64,000 bases of DNA from an uncultured Roseburia sp. Lineage in GTDB: Bacteria; Bacillota; Clostridia; Lachnospirales; Lachnospiraceae. This document shows positions 34,682 to 45,203 of the stretch, piece after piece; within the stretch, counting starts at the first letter, position 1, and each line of letters opens with the position of its first letter. A model generated the notes under the pieces. That model worked only from the letters and a program-made list of their open reading frames with translations. It was not told where the DNA came from and searched no databases. The stretch spans positions 1 to 64,000 of the forward strand of contig CAMAKU010000002.1 in NCBI GenBank assembly GCA_945836255.1. The letters run 5' to 3'. The position numbers and the translations under genes were made by a program.

Positions 34682-35389
34682 ATGAATGTTCCGAAACATG
34701 TTGCAATTATATTAGATGGCAATGGACGCTGGGCAAAGGCGAAAGGGCTGCCGCGGACGGCGGGACATACGGCAGGTGCCAAGAATGTGGAGGTCGTAGC
34801 GAGGGAAGCCTATGACATGGGGATTCAGTATCTGACGCTGTATGCGTTTTCCACGGAGAATTGGAACCGGTCGCCGGAGGAAGTGGCTGCATTAATGAAA
34901 CTTTTGGATCAGTATCTGGCCAACTGTTTGAAGACGGCGAAGAAGAATAACATGCGTATTCGCGTGATTGGGGATATCACCAGATTGGATTCGTCCATGC
35001 AAGCAAAGATTATCGAGTTGGAACGGGAATCCGCTGCATATACTGGATTGAATCTTACGATTGCCATCAATTACGGAAGCCGGGATGAGATGATCCGTAG
35101 CGTGCGCTCCTTATGTCAGGATGTGACGGAGGGGAAGGTAGCAGTGGATGAGATTTCAGAAGAGAAGTTTGCTTCCTATTTGGATACGGCTGATCTGCCG
35201 GACCCGGATCTTCTGATTCGTACCAGTGGCGAGCAGCGGCTGTCTAATTATCTGTTATGGCAGCTTGCCTATGCCGAATTTTATTTTACGCCGGTGGCGT
35301 GGCCGGATTTTCATGGAAAAGAACTGCAACGTGCCGTGGAAGCCTATGCAGATCGTGATCGCAGATATGGAAAGATTAAGGAGAACTAA
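34682..35389 (+). CDS. uppS: Isoprenyl transferase (undecaprenyl diphosphate synthase)
   Basis: UppS makes the C55 lipid carrier for wall synthesis. 'VAIILDGNGRWAKAKGLPRTAGH' with the catalytic Asp, 'LTLYAFSTENW' and 'DLLIRTSGEQRLSNYLLWQ' are the family blocks. Length (235) is normal. It begins the isoprenoid/phospholipid string uppS-cdsA-dxr-rseP-ispG. Confidence 0.97.
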   Translation: MNVPKHVAIILDGNGRWAKAKGLPRTAGHTAGAKNVEVVAREAYDMGIQYLTLYAFSTENWNRSPEEVAALMKLLDQYLANCLKTAKKNNMRIRVIGDITRLDSSMQAKIIELERESAAYTGLNLTIAINYGSRDEMIRSVRSLCQDVTEGKVAVDEISEEKFASYLDTADLPDPDLLIRTSGEQRLSNYLLWQLAYAEFYFTPVAWPDFHGKELQRAVEAYADRDRRYGKIKEN

Positions 35390-35394
35390 TTACA

Positions 35395-36198
35395 ATGTTT
35401 AAAACGAGATTAATCAGTGGAATCATGTTGGTGGTTATTGCCCTGGTGGTCATTATCACCGGAGGCAATGTGTTACTTGGGGTTATGGGAGCTGTCTCTC
35501 TGATCGGTATGTTTGAATTATACCGTGTCTTTCAGATTGAGAAATCTGTGGCAGGTATGGTGGGATATGTGGCGGCGATTCTGTATTATCTGAATCTGCC
35601 ACTTCATTTTCTGCCGGATCGCATGATGTTGGCATTACTGTTTCTTATTGTGCTGCTGGCTGTTTATGTGTTTTCATACCCCAAATATAAAGCAGATCAG
35701 ATCATGGCATGCTTTTTTGCCCTCTTTTATGTGGCAATGATGCTTTCATTTATCTACCAGACGCGTATGCTTCCCATGGGACAATATCTGGTATGGTTGA
35801 TTTTCCTCTGTTCTTGGGGCAGTGACACCTGTGCGTATTGTGTGGGAATGCTGATTGGCAAGCATAAGATGTCTCCGGTGTTGAGCCCGAAGAAGTCGGT
35901 GGAAGGTGCTGTCGGTGGTGTTGTTGGTTCGGCACTTTTGACGGCGTTGTATGCGTATCTGTGTCGCGGTGCTATGGGCATTACGGTGACAGAGGTGTGG
36001 ATGTTGGCAGGAATCAGTGCGATTGGCGCCTTGATCTCTATGGTGGGCGATCTTGCCGCTTCAGCCATTAAACGGAACTATGACATCAAAGATTATGGAA
36101 CGTTGATTCCGGGTCATGGTGGTATCTTAGATCGATTTGACAGCGTCATCATCACGGCACCCATTATATATTTTCTTGCATCAACCATGGTTAGATAA
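35395..36198 (+). CDS. cdsA: Phosphatidate cytidylyltransferase
   Basis: CdsA forms CDP-diacylglycerol for phospholipid synthesis. About eight membrane helices are visible, and the C-terminal signature is present as 'SMVGDLAASAIKRNYDIKDYGTLIPGHGGILDRFDS', read as separate motifs S-M-V-G-D-L and PGHGGILDR. It lies 5 bases after uppS. Confidence 0.95.
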   Translation: MFKTRLISGIMLVVIALVVIITGGNVLLGVMGAVSLIGMFELYRVFQIEKSVAGMVGYVAAILYYLNLPLHFLPDRMMLALLFLIVLLAVYVFSYPKYKADQIMACFFALFYVAMMLSFIYQTRMLPMGQYLVWLIFLCSWGSDTCAYCVGMLIGKHKMSPVLSPKKSVEGAVGGVVGSALLTALYAYLCRGAMGITVTEVWMLAGISAIGALISMVGDLAASAIKRNYDIKDYGTLIPGHGGILDRFDSVIITAPIIYFLASTMVR

Positions 36199-36210
36199 AG
36201 GATAAACGAT

Positions 36211-37353
36211 ATGAAACATATAGCAATTCTGGGGTCCACGGGCTCCATAGGTACACAGACACTGGACATTGTAGATCAGAATGAGGATTTGAAGGTAGTT
36301 GCTCTTGCGGCAGGAAGCAATATTACACTGCTGGAGCGGCAGGCACGTAAATATCAGCCGTCACTGGTGGCGGTGTGGGATGAGGCGAAGGCATCGGAAT
36401 TGAAGCGGCATCTATCTGACACAGAGATCAGGGTATGTGCCGGTATGGATGGCCTGTTGGCAGTGGCCACGCTGGAAGAGTCCGAAATACTGGTGACTGC
36501 CATTGTGGGAATGCTTGGTATTCGCCCGACGATCGCAGCTATTGAGGCGGGCAAGGATATTGCCCTTGCCAACAAAGAGACGCTGGTGACAGCCGGTCAT
36601 ATCATTATGCCGTTGGCGCAGAAGCATCAGGTGTCCATTCTGCCGGTGGACAGCGAACACAGTGCGATTTTTCAATCCTTAAATGGTGAAAGACATAACA
36701 AGATTGATAAGATTTTGCTGACGGCTTCCGGTGGACCGTTCCGGGGTAAGACCTATGAGGACTTGGAGCAGGTGACGGTGGAAGATGCCCTGCACCATCC
36801 CAATTGGAGTATGGGACGTAAGATTACGATTGATTCGGCGACCATGGTCAATAAGGGTCTGGAAGTCATGGAAGCCAAATGGTTGTTTGGCGTGACACCG
36901 GGGCAGATTGAGGTGGTGGTGCATCCCCAGAGCATTCTGCATTCTGCGGTTCAGTTTGAGGATGGTGCAGTCATCGGACAGATGGGAGTGCCGGATATGC
37001 GACTGCCGATTCTCTATGCATTGTTTTATCCTCAGCGGCGTACACTGTATGCGGAGGAATTGAATCTCTTTTCTGTGGGCACGCTCACGTTTGAACGGCC
37101 GGATCTGGAGACATTCTACGGCTTGTCGTTGGCGTATGATGCGCTGGATGCCGGCGGCAATGTCCCGACGGTGTTTAATGCAGCCAATGAACGGGCAGTT
37201 GCCAAATTCTTAGACGGTCAGATCCGATTCTTACAGATTCCGGAGATTATCGCTTCCTCCATGGAGGAGATTTTTTACAAAGAGGATCCTACACTGGAAG
37301 AGATTCTTGAGACAGAGACAGCAACGTATGATTTTATAGAAAGTCGGTGGTAA
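36211..37353 (+). CDS. dxr: 1-deoxy-D-xylulose 5-phosphate reductoisomerase
   Basis: Dxr (IspC) catalyses the committed step of the MEP isoprenoid pathway. The NADPH site 'GSTGSIGTQTLDIV', the substrate site 'ALANKETLVTAG', 'PVDSEHSAIFQSL' and 'KITIDSATMVNKGLEVMEA' are all intact at 380 residues. Together with ispG in the same string it shows that the organism uses the MEP route. Confidence 0.97.
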   Translation: MKHIAILGSTGSIGTQTLDIVDQNEDLKVVALAAGSNITLLERQARKYQPSLVAVWDEAKASELKRHLSDTEIRVCAGMDGLLAVATLEESEILVTAIVGMLGIRPTIAAIEAGKDIALANKETLVTAGHIIMPLAQKHQVSILPVDSEHSAIFQSLNGERHNKIDKILLTASGGPFRGKTYEDLEQVTVEDALHHPNWSMGRKITIDSATMVNKGLEVMEAKWLFGVTPGQIEVVVHPQSILHSAVQFEDGAVIGQMGVPDMRLPILYALFYPQRRTLYAEELNLFSVGTLTFERPDLETFYGLSLAYDALDAGGNVPTVFNAANERAVAKFLDGQIRFLQIPEIIASSMEEIFYKEDPTLEEILETETATYDFIESRW

Positions 37354-37354
37354 A

Positions 37355-38389
37355 TTGAGTATTATCCTGGCAATTATTATATTTAGTGTTATTATTATTT
37401 TTCATGAACTGGGGCATTTTTTGGTTGCCAAAAAATGTGATGTCAAGGTCAATGAGTTTTGTCTGGGCTTGGGACCGACCCTGTTACATTTTACCAAAGG
37501 AGAGACCACGTATTCTTTGAAACTACTTCCCTTTGGGGGTGCCTGTATGATGGAAGGCGAAGATGAAGAGAGTACGGATGGCAGAGCGTTCAATAATAAG
37601 CCTTTGTTGCAGCGGATGGCGATTGTGGCCGCGGGACCGTTGTTTAATTTTATCATGGCCTATGTATTGTCGGTGATTCTGATTGGAGCCATCGGTTATG
37701 ATGTTCCCACGCTGGCCGGAGTGATGGAAGGGTCACCGGCAGAGGAGCAGGGGATCGAAGCAGGAGATACCATTGTCTCCCTCAATCATTACCGCGTCCA
37801 TTTTTATCAGGAAATCAGCATCTATACCTTCTTTCATCCCGGAGAGGAAGTAAAGGTCACCTATCTGCGGGACGGGGAAGAATATACCGCCATGCTGACA
37901 CCGGAGTACAATGAGGAAGCAGGACGCTATCTTTTTGGATTTCAGGGAGATTATACCCGCATTCGGGGCAATATCCCCCAGACGTTGGCGTATGGTTTCT
38001 ATGAAATGAAATACCAGATTTATTCCACATTTGAGAGTCTGAAAATGTTAGTCACGGGACGGTTGAGTGTCAATGATATGTCCGGCCCGGTGGGAATCGT
38101 TAAGACCATCGGAGATGTATATGACGAGTCGGCAGATTCCGGTGCCTTTTATATTGCCATGAACATGATTAATATTGCCATTCTTTTGTCGGCGAATCTG
38201 GGTGTGATGAATTTGCTCCCGATTCCGGCATTGGACGGTGGACGTTTGCTGTTTTTTATTGTGGAAGGTATCCGTGGCAAAAAATTAAACGAAGAGATTG
38301 AAGGTCGTATTCATTTCATTGGATTTGCTCTGTTGATGGCACTGATGGTGGTGGTCATGTTTAATGATGTTTATAAATTATTTATTTAA
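37355..38389 (+). CDS. rseP: Site-2 intramembrane metalloprotease RseP
   Basis: RseP cleaves membrane-embedded substrates such as anti-sigma factors and signal-peptide remnants. The zinc site HELGH is in the first helix ('IFHELGHFLVAKKCDVKVNEF' region), one PDZ domain is at ~115-185 ('GVMEGSPAEEQGIEAGDTI'), and 'LLPIPALDGGRL' supplies the third zinc ligand. The start is TTG 37355, one base after the dxr stop; no nearer ATG gives the HELGH helix. Confidence 0.95.
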   Translation: MSIILAIIIFSVIIIFHELGHFLVAKKCDVKVNEFCLGLGPTLLHFTKGETTYSLKLLPFGGACMMEGEDEESTDGRAFNNKPLLQRMAIVAAGPLFNFIMAYVLSVILIGAIGYDVPTLAGVMEGSPAEEQGIEAGDTIVSLNHYRVHFYQEISIYTFFHPGEEVKVTYLRDGEEYTAMLTPEYNEEAGRYLFGFQGDYTRIRGNIPQTLAYGFYEMKYQIYSTFESLKMLVTGRLSVNDMSGPVGIVKTIGDVYDESADSGAFYIAMNMINIAILLSANLGVMNLLPIPALDGGRLLFFIVEGIRGKKLNEEIEGRIHFIGFALLMALMVVVMFNDVYKLFI

Positions 38390-38412
38390 TATTGTTGATT
38401 CAGGAGGCAAAT

Positions 38413-39468
38413 ATGGGACGAAGCACAACAAAAGAGATTACAATCGGTAATCGGGTAATCGGTGGCGGTAATCCGATTCTGATTCAGTCCATGACAAATA
38501 CCAAAACAGAAGATGTGGCAGCCACTGTTGCACAAATTACACAGTTGGCACGGGCAGGGTGCGACATTATCCGCTGTGCCGTGCCTACGATGGAGGCAGC
38601 AGAAGCGCTAGGGGAGATTAAGAAGCAGGTGTCCATACCGGTGGTGGCTGACATCCATTTCGATTATCGTCTGGCAATCGCTGCCATGGAGCATGGTGCC
38701 GATAAGATTCGCATCAATCCGGGAAATATTGGCAGTGAAGAACGAATCAAAGCCGTGGTGGACGTAGCCAAAGAGCGTCATATCCCCATTCGCGTAGGGG
38801 TCAATAGCGGTTCTCTGGAAAAGGATCTCGTTGCCAAATATCATGGGGTGACGGCAGAAGGGATTGTGGAGAGTGCGTTGGATAAAGTGCATACCATTGA
38901 ACAACTGGGATATGACAACTTGGTGGTGAGCATCAAGTCTTCAGATGTTTTGATGTGTGTCAGGGCCCATGAATTGATTTCAGAACAAATGGACTATCCA
39001 CTGCATGTGGGAATCACGGAATCCGGGACGATCAACAGCGGCAATATCAAGTCTGCCATCGGTCTGGGACTGATCCTGCACCAGGGGATTGGTGATACGA
39101 TACGGGTGTCTTTGACGGGAGATCCCATAGAGGAGATCAAATCTGCCAAGCTGATTCTGCGGACTCTTGGCCTGCGGCAAGGTGGCATTGAAGTGGTGTC
39201 TTGTCCTACCTGTGGGCGTACCCAGATTGATCTGATTGGACTGGCCAATCAGGTGGAACGTATGGTAGCAGATTACCCGCTGGATATTAAGGTGGCAGTG
39301 ATGGGCTGTGTGGTCAATGGCCCCGGAGAAGCCAAAGAAGCGGATCTTGGTATTGCAGGGGGTATCGGCGAAGGCTTGGTAATCAAACACGGAGAAGTCA
39401 TCAGAAAGGTTCCGGAAGAACAGTTGCTGGATGCATTGAGATACGAATTGGATCATTGGAGTGAATAA
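38413..39468 (+). CDS. ispG: 4-hydroxy-3-methylbut-2-enyl diphosphate synthase
   Basis: IspG (GcpE) is the [4Fe-4S] enzyme of the MEP pathway. The cluster cysteines are seen in 'SCPTCGRTQIDLIGL' and 'VMGCVVNGPGEA'. ATG 38413, preceded by CAGGAGG, is chosen over the tracked TTG 38392, giving the expected N-terminus 'MGRSTTKEITIGN' and 351 residues. Confidence 0.97.
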   Translation: MGRSTTKEITIGNRVIGGGNPILIQSMTNTKTEDVAATVAQITQLARAGCDIIRCAVPTMEAAEALGEIKKQVSIPVVADIHFDYRLAIAAMEHGADKIRINPGNIGSEERIKAVVDVAKERHIPIRVGVNSGSLEKDLVAKYHGVTAEGIVESALDKVHTIEQLGYDNLVVSIKSSDVLMCVRAHELISEQMDYPLHVGITESGTINSGNIKSAIGLGLILHQGIGDTIRVSLTGDPIEEIKSAKLILRTLGLRQGGIEVVSCPTCGRTQIDLIGLANQVERMVADYPLDIKVAVMGCVVNGPGEAKEADLGIAGGIGEGLVIKHGEVIRKVPEEQLLDALRYELDHWSE

Positions 39469-39470
39469 GA

Positions 39471-42400
39471 TTGGATAAAAGTTTTGGAGAGATTTTTCCC
39501 ACATTACAACTGGATCATGATCTGACGCAAGCCATGCAGGGAGCCGTCATTCAGAAGGTAAGTACGAACAGGGACCGGAGTGCCATTCGTATTTACCTTC
39601 ATTGTGATTCGCTGATCCCGAAACGTCGTATCTGGAAAATGGAACAGGAGATTAAAAAGCAATGCTTCCCGAAAGAGAATGTCAGTGTACATATTATGGA
39701 GTCTTTTTCCTTATCTTCCCTATATACACCTTCTAAATTATACGATGTCTACAAGGACAGTATTCTGGAGGAATTGCATGTGTACAGCGCATTGCTGTTT
39801 GGTGTTTTTAAGAAAGCAGATTTGGATTTTGATCGGGAGGATCATCTGCTGGTCACATTGGAAGATACGGTCATTGCTCATGGCTATGAGAACGAGTTGC
39901 ATGATATTCTGGATAAGATTTTCTGCCAGAGATGTCAGCAGACGCTGGTGATTGATTTCGCCTACAAGAAGCCGGCAAAAAGTAAGTACCGGGAAAATGC
40001 AATGCTTCAGATTGACAATCAGATTGCTGAGATTGCAAGAGCAAACCGGATGCGCCAGCAGCAGAGAGAACTGCTCAATAGTGAGGAAGAGGAATCGTCG
40101 CAGAGTACGAACCAGGAGCCGGGAACATCCAAAGCAAAGGCACCGGAGAAGGAGGAACATCGTTCCTTTGCCAAAGGGGGAGCCAAGCGTGGTAACTTTG
40201 TCAAACGTTCCAACAATCCGGACGTGATCTACGGTAGAGAATTTGATGATGAGCCCATTGAGATCAAAGATATCCAGGGAGAGATTGGTGAGGTGGTTAT
40301 CCGGGGACAGATTATCAGTCTGGATGCCAGACAGATCCGCAATGAGCGGACCATTCTGATGTTTGCCATCACGGATTTTACCGATACCATCGTCAGCAAG
40401 ATATTTGTTGCCAACGATCAGGTGGATGAAGTGTGTAAGGGGATTCGCAAGGGAGCCTTTATCAAGTTAAAAGGTGCTCCTATGATCGATAAGTTTGACC
40501 ACGACCTGACCATGAGTTCCGTCTTTGGAATCATGCAGATTCCTGATTTCACATCATCCCGTGGGGATCATGCGCCCGAAAAGCGTGTGGAACTGCATTG
40601 TCATACTAAAATGAGTGATATGGATGGCGTTTCTGACGTGAAGGATATCATCAAGCGCGCGGCATCCTGGGGACATAAGGCGATTGCTATCACCGACCAT
40701 GGTGCGGTTCAGGCGTTTCCCGATGCAGCGCATGCCCTTCATGATTTGCCGGCAGATTCCGACTTTAAGGTAATCTATGGCTGTGAGATCTATCTGGTGG
40801 ATGACACGAAAGGAATTGTCACCGGAGGCGGACAACAGAGTCTGGACGAGACCTATGTGGTATTTGATCTGGAGACTACGGGATTTCACCCGCAGAATAA
40901 CAAGATTATCGAGATTGGTGCGGTGAAGGTACAGAACGGAAAGATTACGGAGCGCTTCTCGGAATTTGTCAATCCTCAGGAGCCGATTCCTTTTCATATT
41001 ACCGAACTGACCAGTATTCGTGATGAAAATGTCATCGATGCAGCACCGATTGAAACGGTGTTGCCAAACTTTATGCAATTCTGTGAAGGATGTGTCATGG
41101 TGGCGCACAATGCAGACTTTGACATGAGTTTTATTCGCGCCAATTGTCATAGATTGGGGATTCCCTGTGAGTATACCTATATTGATACGGTGGCACTGTC
41201 CAGATTTTTGTTGCCGTCTCTGAGCAAATATAAATTAGACAATGTGGCGAAGGCGTTGGGGGTGTCTCTGGAACATCATCACCGTGCTGTGGATGATGCG
41301 GAGTGTACTGCAGAGATTTTTGTCAAATTTCTTGCCATGCTGAAAGAAAGAGGCTTTGAGACTTTGAATCAGATCAATCAGGAGGGGCTGGCATCAGAGG
41401 ACGCGATTCGTAAGATGCCTTCTTATCACTGTATTGTTCTTGCCAAAAATGATATTGGCCGGATCAATCTCTATCATCTGATTTCCATGTCCCATTTGCA
41501 GTATTTTTACCGCAGACCCAAGATACCGAAGAGCCTGCTGCAAAAGTATCGCGAGGGGTTGATTATTGGTTCTGCCTGCGAAGCGGGAGAGTTGTACCGT
41601 GCGATTCTCAACAGCAGACCGGAGGAAGAGATTACACGTATTGTGGATTTCTATGATTATTTGGAAATCCAGCCGTTGGGAAACAATGCATTTATGTTGC
41701 GTAAGGATGATGGGATGGTACGTACCGAGGAGGATTTGCGCAATATCAATCGTCGGATTGTGGCCTTGGGGGAAGAATTCAAAAAGCCTGTAGTGGCCAC
41801 CTGTGATGTGCATTTTTTGGATCCTCAGGATGAGATTTACCGTCGGATTATTATGGCAGGTAAGGGATTTTCTGATGCAGACGATCAGGCACCACTTTTC
41901 CTGCGCACAACAGAAGAGATGTTGGAGGAGTTCGCCTATCTGGGAAGTGCCAAGGCAGAAGAGATTGTCATTACCAATACCAATCGGATTGCCGATATGT
42001 GCGAGCCGATTTCTCCGGTGCGCCCGGATAAATGTCCGCCGGTGATTGAGAACTCGGACGAAATGTTGCGGAAGATCTGTTATGATAAGGCACATGCCAC
42101 CTATGGCGACGAGTTACCGCCGGTGGTGGTGGAGCGTCTGGAGCGAGAGTTGAATTCCATTATCGGAAATGGTTATGCGGTGATGTATATTATCGCCCAG
42201 AAACTGGTATGGAAGTCCAATGAGGATGGCTATCTGGTGGGTTCCCGTGGTTCGGTGGGGTCTTCCTTTGCGGCCACCATGGCCGGCATTACCGAAGTGA
42301 ATCCCCTTAGTGCGCATTATTTGTGTGAATATTGTCACTATGTGGACTTCGATTCCGATGAAGTAAAGGCTTTTTCCGGTCGTGCCGGATGCGATATGCC

Positions 42401-43946
42401 GGATAAGAAATGTCCGGTCTGTGGCAAGGACCTGAAGAAAGAGGGATTCGATATCCCCTTTGAGACCTTCCTGGGATTCAAGGGGAATAAGGAACCGGAT
42501 ATCGATCTGAATTTTTCCGGTGATTATCAGAGTAAAGCACATAAATATACCGAGGTCATCTTCGGCGAGGGACAGACCTTTAAGGCAGGTACGATTGGTA
42601 CGCTGGCAGACAAGACGGCCTTTGGTTACATCAAGAATTACTACGAAGAGCGTGGCATTCATAAACGAAACTGCGAGATTGACCGTATTGTACAGGGCTG
42701 TGTCGGGGTGCGCCGTACCACAGGGCAGCATCCGGGAGGTATCATTGTACTTCCCATGGGTGAAGACATCTTTTCCTTTACACCGGTACAGCATCCGGCT
42801 AATGATATGACATCGGATATTATTACCACGCACTTTGATTACCATTCCATTGATGCCAATCTGCTGAAACTGGACATTCTCGGTCACGACGATCCCACCA
42901 TGATTCGTATGCTGGAAGATCTCACCGGTCTACATGCCCAGGAGATACCGCTGGATGATAAGACGGTTATGTCGCTTTTTAAAGATACATCGGCACTGGG
43001 GGTAACACCGGAACAATTAGGAGGCTGTCCCATGGGTACGCTTGGGATTCCGGAGTTTGGAACTGACTTTGCCATGGGCATGCTTCGTGATGCCAAGCCG
43101 CAGGAGTTTTCCGACTTGATTCGTATCTCCGGGTTGTCTCATGGTACGGATGTGTGGCTGGGCAATGCCCAGACACTGATTGAGGAGGGGACAGCGACGA
43201 TTTCCACCTGTATCTGTACTCGTGATGATATCATGACCTATCTGATACATATGGGTCTTGACAGCGAGGAATCCTTCAAGATTATGGAGTCTACCCGTAA
43301 GGGAATCATTGCCAAAGGTAAGGAACCTAAGTGGGAGCAGTATCAGAAGGATATGCGGGATCATGGTGTGCCGGATTGGTATATTCATTCCTGCGAAAAG
43401 ATTAAATATATGTTCCCGAAAGCACATGCGGCGGCATACGTTATGATGGCATGGCGTATTGCATACTGTAAAGTGTTCTATCCGCTGGCATACTATGCAG
43501 CATTTTTCAGTATTCGTGCCACGTCTTTCAGTTATGAACTGATGTGTCAGGGGCAGGATAAATTGGAATACTACATTGCAGAATATAAAAAGAAAGATAA
43601 ATTATCCCAGAAAGAGGAAGGCACGCTGCGGGATATGCGAATCGTACAGGAGATGTATGCCAGAGGATTTGAATTCCTCCCCATGGATTTGTATCATTCG
43701 GATGCCCGGTATTTTCAGATTGTGGACGGCAAACTGCTGCCCCCCTTTAATTCCATCGACGGCATGGGTGACAAAGCGGCGGAATCCCTTGCCATCGCTG
43801 CGGCAGGTGGAAAGTTTCTCTCCAAAGATGATTTACGGGAGAGGAGTAAAGTCAGCAAGTCCATTATTGATCTGATGTCAGATCTGGATATTATTTCGGA
43901 TTTGCCGGAATCTAACCAATTATCTTTTTTTGATTTTACTGCATAA
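39471..43946 (+). CDS. polC: DNA polymerase III alpha subunit, Gram-positive PolC type
   Basis: PolC is the replicative polymerase of low-GC Gram-positives, with built-in 3'-5' proofreading. Order: N-terminal domains (1-240, with a charged linker near 190-240), OB fold (~255-350), PHP domain ('VELHCHTKMSDMDGV') split by a DEDD exonuclease ('VVFDLETTGFHPQNNKIIEIGAV', 'VAHNADFDMSF', 'HHRAVDDAECTAEIF'), a Cys4 zinc motif ('CEYCHY', 'KCPVCGKDL'), the polymerase aspartates ('EPDIDLNFSGDYQ') and the thumb/fingers. 1491 residues is a little above average. The start is TTG 39471, directly after ispG. Confidence 0.98.
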   Translation: MDKSFGEIFPTLQLDHDLTQAMQGAVIQKVSTNRDRSAIRIYLHCDSLIPKRRIWKMEQEIKKQCFPKENVSVHIMESFSLSSLYTPSKLYDVYKDSILEELHVYSALLFGVFKKADLDFDREDHLLVTLEDTVIAHGYENELHDILDKIFCQRCQQTLVIDFAYKKPAKSKYRENAMLQIDNQIAEIARANRMRQQQRELLNSEEEESSQSTNQEPGTSKAKAPEKEEHRSFAKGGAKRGNFVKRSNNPDVIYGREFDDEPIEIKDIQGEIGEVVIRGQIISLDARQIRNERTILMFAITDFTDTIVSKIFVANDQVDEVCKGIRKGAFIKLKGAPMIDKFDHDLTMSSVFGIMQIPDFTSSRGDHAPEKRVELHCHTKMSDMDGVSDVKDIIKRAASWGHKAIAITDHGAVQAFPDAAHALHDLPADSDFKVIYGCEIYLVDDTKGIVTGGGQQSLDETYVVFDLETTGFHPQNNKIIEIGAVKVQNGKITERFSEFVNPQEPIPFHITELTSIRDENVIDAAPIETVLPNFMQFCEGCVMVAHNADFDMSFIRANCHRLGIPCEYTYIDTVALSRFLLPSLSKYKLDNVAKALGVSLEHHHRAVDDAECTAEIFVKFLAMLKERGFETLNQINQEGLASEDAIRKMPSYHCIVLAKNDIGRINLYHLISMSHLQYFYRRPKIPKSLLQKYREGLIIGSACEAGELYRAILNSRPEEEITRIVDFYDYLEIQPLGNNAFMLRKDDGMVRTEEDLRNINRRIVALGEEFKKPVVATCDVHFLDPQDEIYRRIIMAGKGFSDADDQAPLFLRTTEEMLEEFAYLGSAKAEEIVITNTNRIADMCEPISPVRPDKCPPVIENSDEMLRKICYDKAHATYGDELPPVVVERLERELNSIIGNGYAVMYIIAQKLVWKSNEDGYLVGSRGSVGSSFAATMAGITEVNPLSAHYLCEYCHYVDFDSDEVKAFSGRAGCDMPDKKCPVCGKDLKKEGFDIPFETFLGFKGNKEPDIDLNFSGDYQSKAHKYTEVIFGEGQTFKAGTIGTLADKTAFGYIKNYYEERGIHKRNCEIDRIVQGCVGVRRTTGQHPGGIIVLPMGEDIFSFTPVQHPANDMTSDIITTHFDYHSIDANLLKLDILGHDDPTMIRMLEDLTGLHAQEIPLDDKTVMSLFKDTSALGVTPEQLGGCPMGTLGIPEFGTDFAMGMLRDAKPQEFSDLIRISGLSHGTDVWLGNAQTLIEEGTATISTCICTRDDIMTYLIHMGLDSEESFKIMESTRKGIIAKGKEPKWEQYQKDMRDHGVPDWYIHSCEKIKYMFPKAHAAAYVMMAWRIAYCKVFYPLAYYAAFFSIRATSFSYELMCQGQDKLEYYIAEYKKKDKLSQKEEGTLRDMRIVQEMYARGFEFLPMDLYHSDARYFQIVDGKLLPPFNSIDGMGDKAAESLAIAAAGGKFLSKDDLRERSKVSKSIIDLMSDLDIISDLPESNQLSFFDFTA

Positions 43947-43963
43947 GAAAGACGAGGAGCAAC

Positions 43964-45115
43964 ATGAAAGACTTGAGCGAAATCCGCAGAGAGATTGATG
44001 ACATTGACAGACAGATGGTCTCCCTGTATGAACAGAGAATGCAACTGGCTGCCGATGTGGCGGATTATAAGATTGCAAATCACAAAAATGTATATGACAA
44101 AGCCCGGGAACAGGACAAACTGCGCGTCATTGGAGAAATGGTGTCCGATCCCTTTGCAAAGCAGGGAGTGGTGGAACTGTTTGAACAGATTATGTCCACC
44201 AGTCGAAAAAAGCAATATCGTATTCTGGCAGAGCATGGCATGATGGAGCCCTTAGAGTATACATGCGTGGAGCAACTGGATTACAACGATAAGAAAATTG
44301 TATATCAGGGTGTGGAAGGCGCATACAGCCAGATGGCGATGAAAGCTTTCTTTGGCGAGGATTGTCAGGGCGAGGCGGTGGCAACTTGGCGGGATGCAAT
44401 GGAGGCCATTCAGAGGAAAGAGGCAGACTACGCCGTCCTTCCGTTGGAGAATTCCTCGGCTGGGATTGTGGCTGAGAATTATGATCTTCTGGTGGAGTAT
44501 GATGTTTCCATTGTTGGGGAACAGGTTATCAAAATCAACCATGCTCTGCTGGGGGTCAAGGGAGCTTCCTTATCCGATGTCTCTGTTGTCTATTCACATC
44601 CACAGGCTCTGATGCAATGTGCATCCTATCTGGAACAGAGACATCCACAGATTGAACGTAAGGCAGTCAAAAACACAGCCGCCGCTGCGCGTAAGGTAAA
44701 AGAAGATGGCTTGGTAACACAGGCGGCCATTGCCGGACGGCAAAATGCCGAGATTTACAATCTGGAAATCCTAGATGAGTCCATACAGGATTATGCACTA
44801 AACGCAACAAGATTTATTGTTGTATCAAAAGAAAAAACATACTTACAATCGGCAGATAAAGTCAGCCTTTGCTTTGAATTACCGAATGAAACCGGTTCCT
44901 TGTATCGGATTCTTTCTCATTTTATTTTCAATGGTCTGAATATGACTAAAATCGAATCAAGACCTCGGAAAGAAAAAAACTGGGAATATCGTTTCTTTAT
45001 TGATTTTCAGGGAAATCTGGCACAGGAAGCGGTACTGAATGCACTGCGGGGGCTCAAGGAGGAAACCATATCCTTTAAAATCTTAGGCAATTACCAGGCA
45101 TGTATGGATAAATAA
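43964..45115 (+). CDS. pheA: Bifunctional chorismate mutase / prephenate dehydratase
   Basis: PheA converts chorismate to phenylpyruvate for phenylalanine synthesis. The chorismate mutase domain (1-90) begins 'LSEIRREIDDIDRQMVSLYEQRM'; the dehydratase domain (~105-290) begins 'YQGVEGAYSQMAMKAFFG' and holds 'PLENSSAGIVAENYDLL' and the 'NATRFIVVS' end; an ACT regulatory domain (~300-375) contains 'ELPNETGSLYRIL' and 'KIESRP'. It probably responds to phenylalanine through the ACT domain (family knowledge). Confidence 0.96.
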   Translation: MKDLSEIRREIDDIDRQMVSLYEQRMQLAADVADYKIANHKNVYDKAREQDKLRVIGEMVSDPFAKQGVVELFEQIMSTSRKKQYRILAEHGMMEPLEYTCVEQLDYNDKKIVYQGVEGAYSQMAMKAFFGEDCQGEAVATWRDAMEAIQRKEADYAVLPLENSSAGIVAENYDLLVEYDVSIVGEQVIKINHALLGVKGASLSDVSVVYSHPQALMQCASYLEQRHPQIERKAVKNTAAAARKVKEDGLVTQAAIAGRQNAEIYNLEILDESIQDYALNATRFIVVSKEKTYLQSADKVSLCFELPNETGSLYRILSHFIFNGLNMTKIESRPRKEKNWEYRFFIDFQGNLAQEAVLNALRGLKEETISFKILGNYQACMDK

Positions 45116-45130
45116 ATCTTTTACAATTAT

Positions 45131-45160
45131 TTTACGATATGATATCAAATAGTTTATAAA
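45131..45160 (+). promoter_or_regulatory. Weak candidate promoter before the Ppx/GppA-HD gene
   Basis: TTTACG and TATAAA are separated by 18 bases in an AT-rich 80-base gap; an alternative pair is TTTACA at 45120 with TATCAA 17 bases on. Neither is strong. Confidence 0.3.
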
Positions 45161-45203
45161 AACGGAGTATGATAAAAGGCAGACGGTACAAGGGGGGATG
45201 GTA

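Noticed and set aside
41394-42887. Long minus-strand ORFs opposite polC
   Set aside because: They are antisense to conserved polymerase and exonuclease domains with no independent signals.
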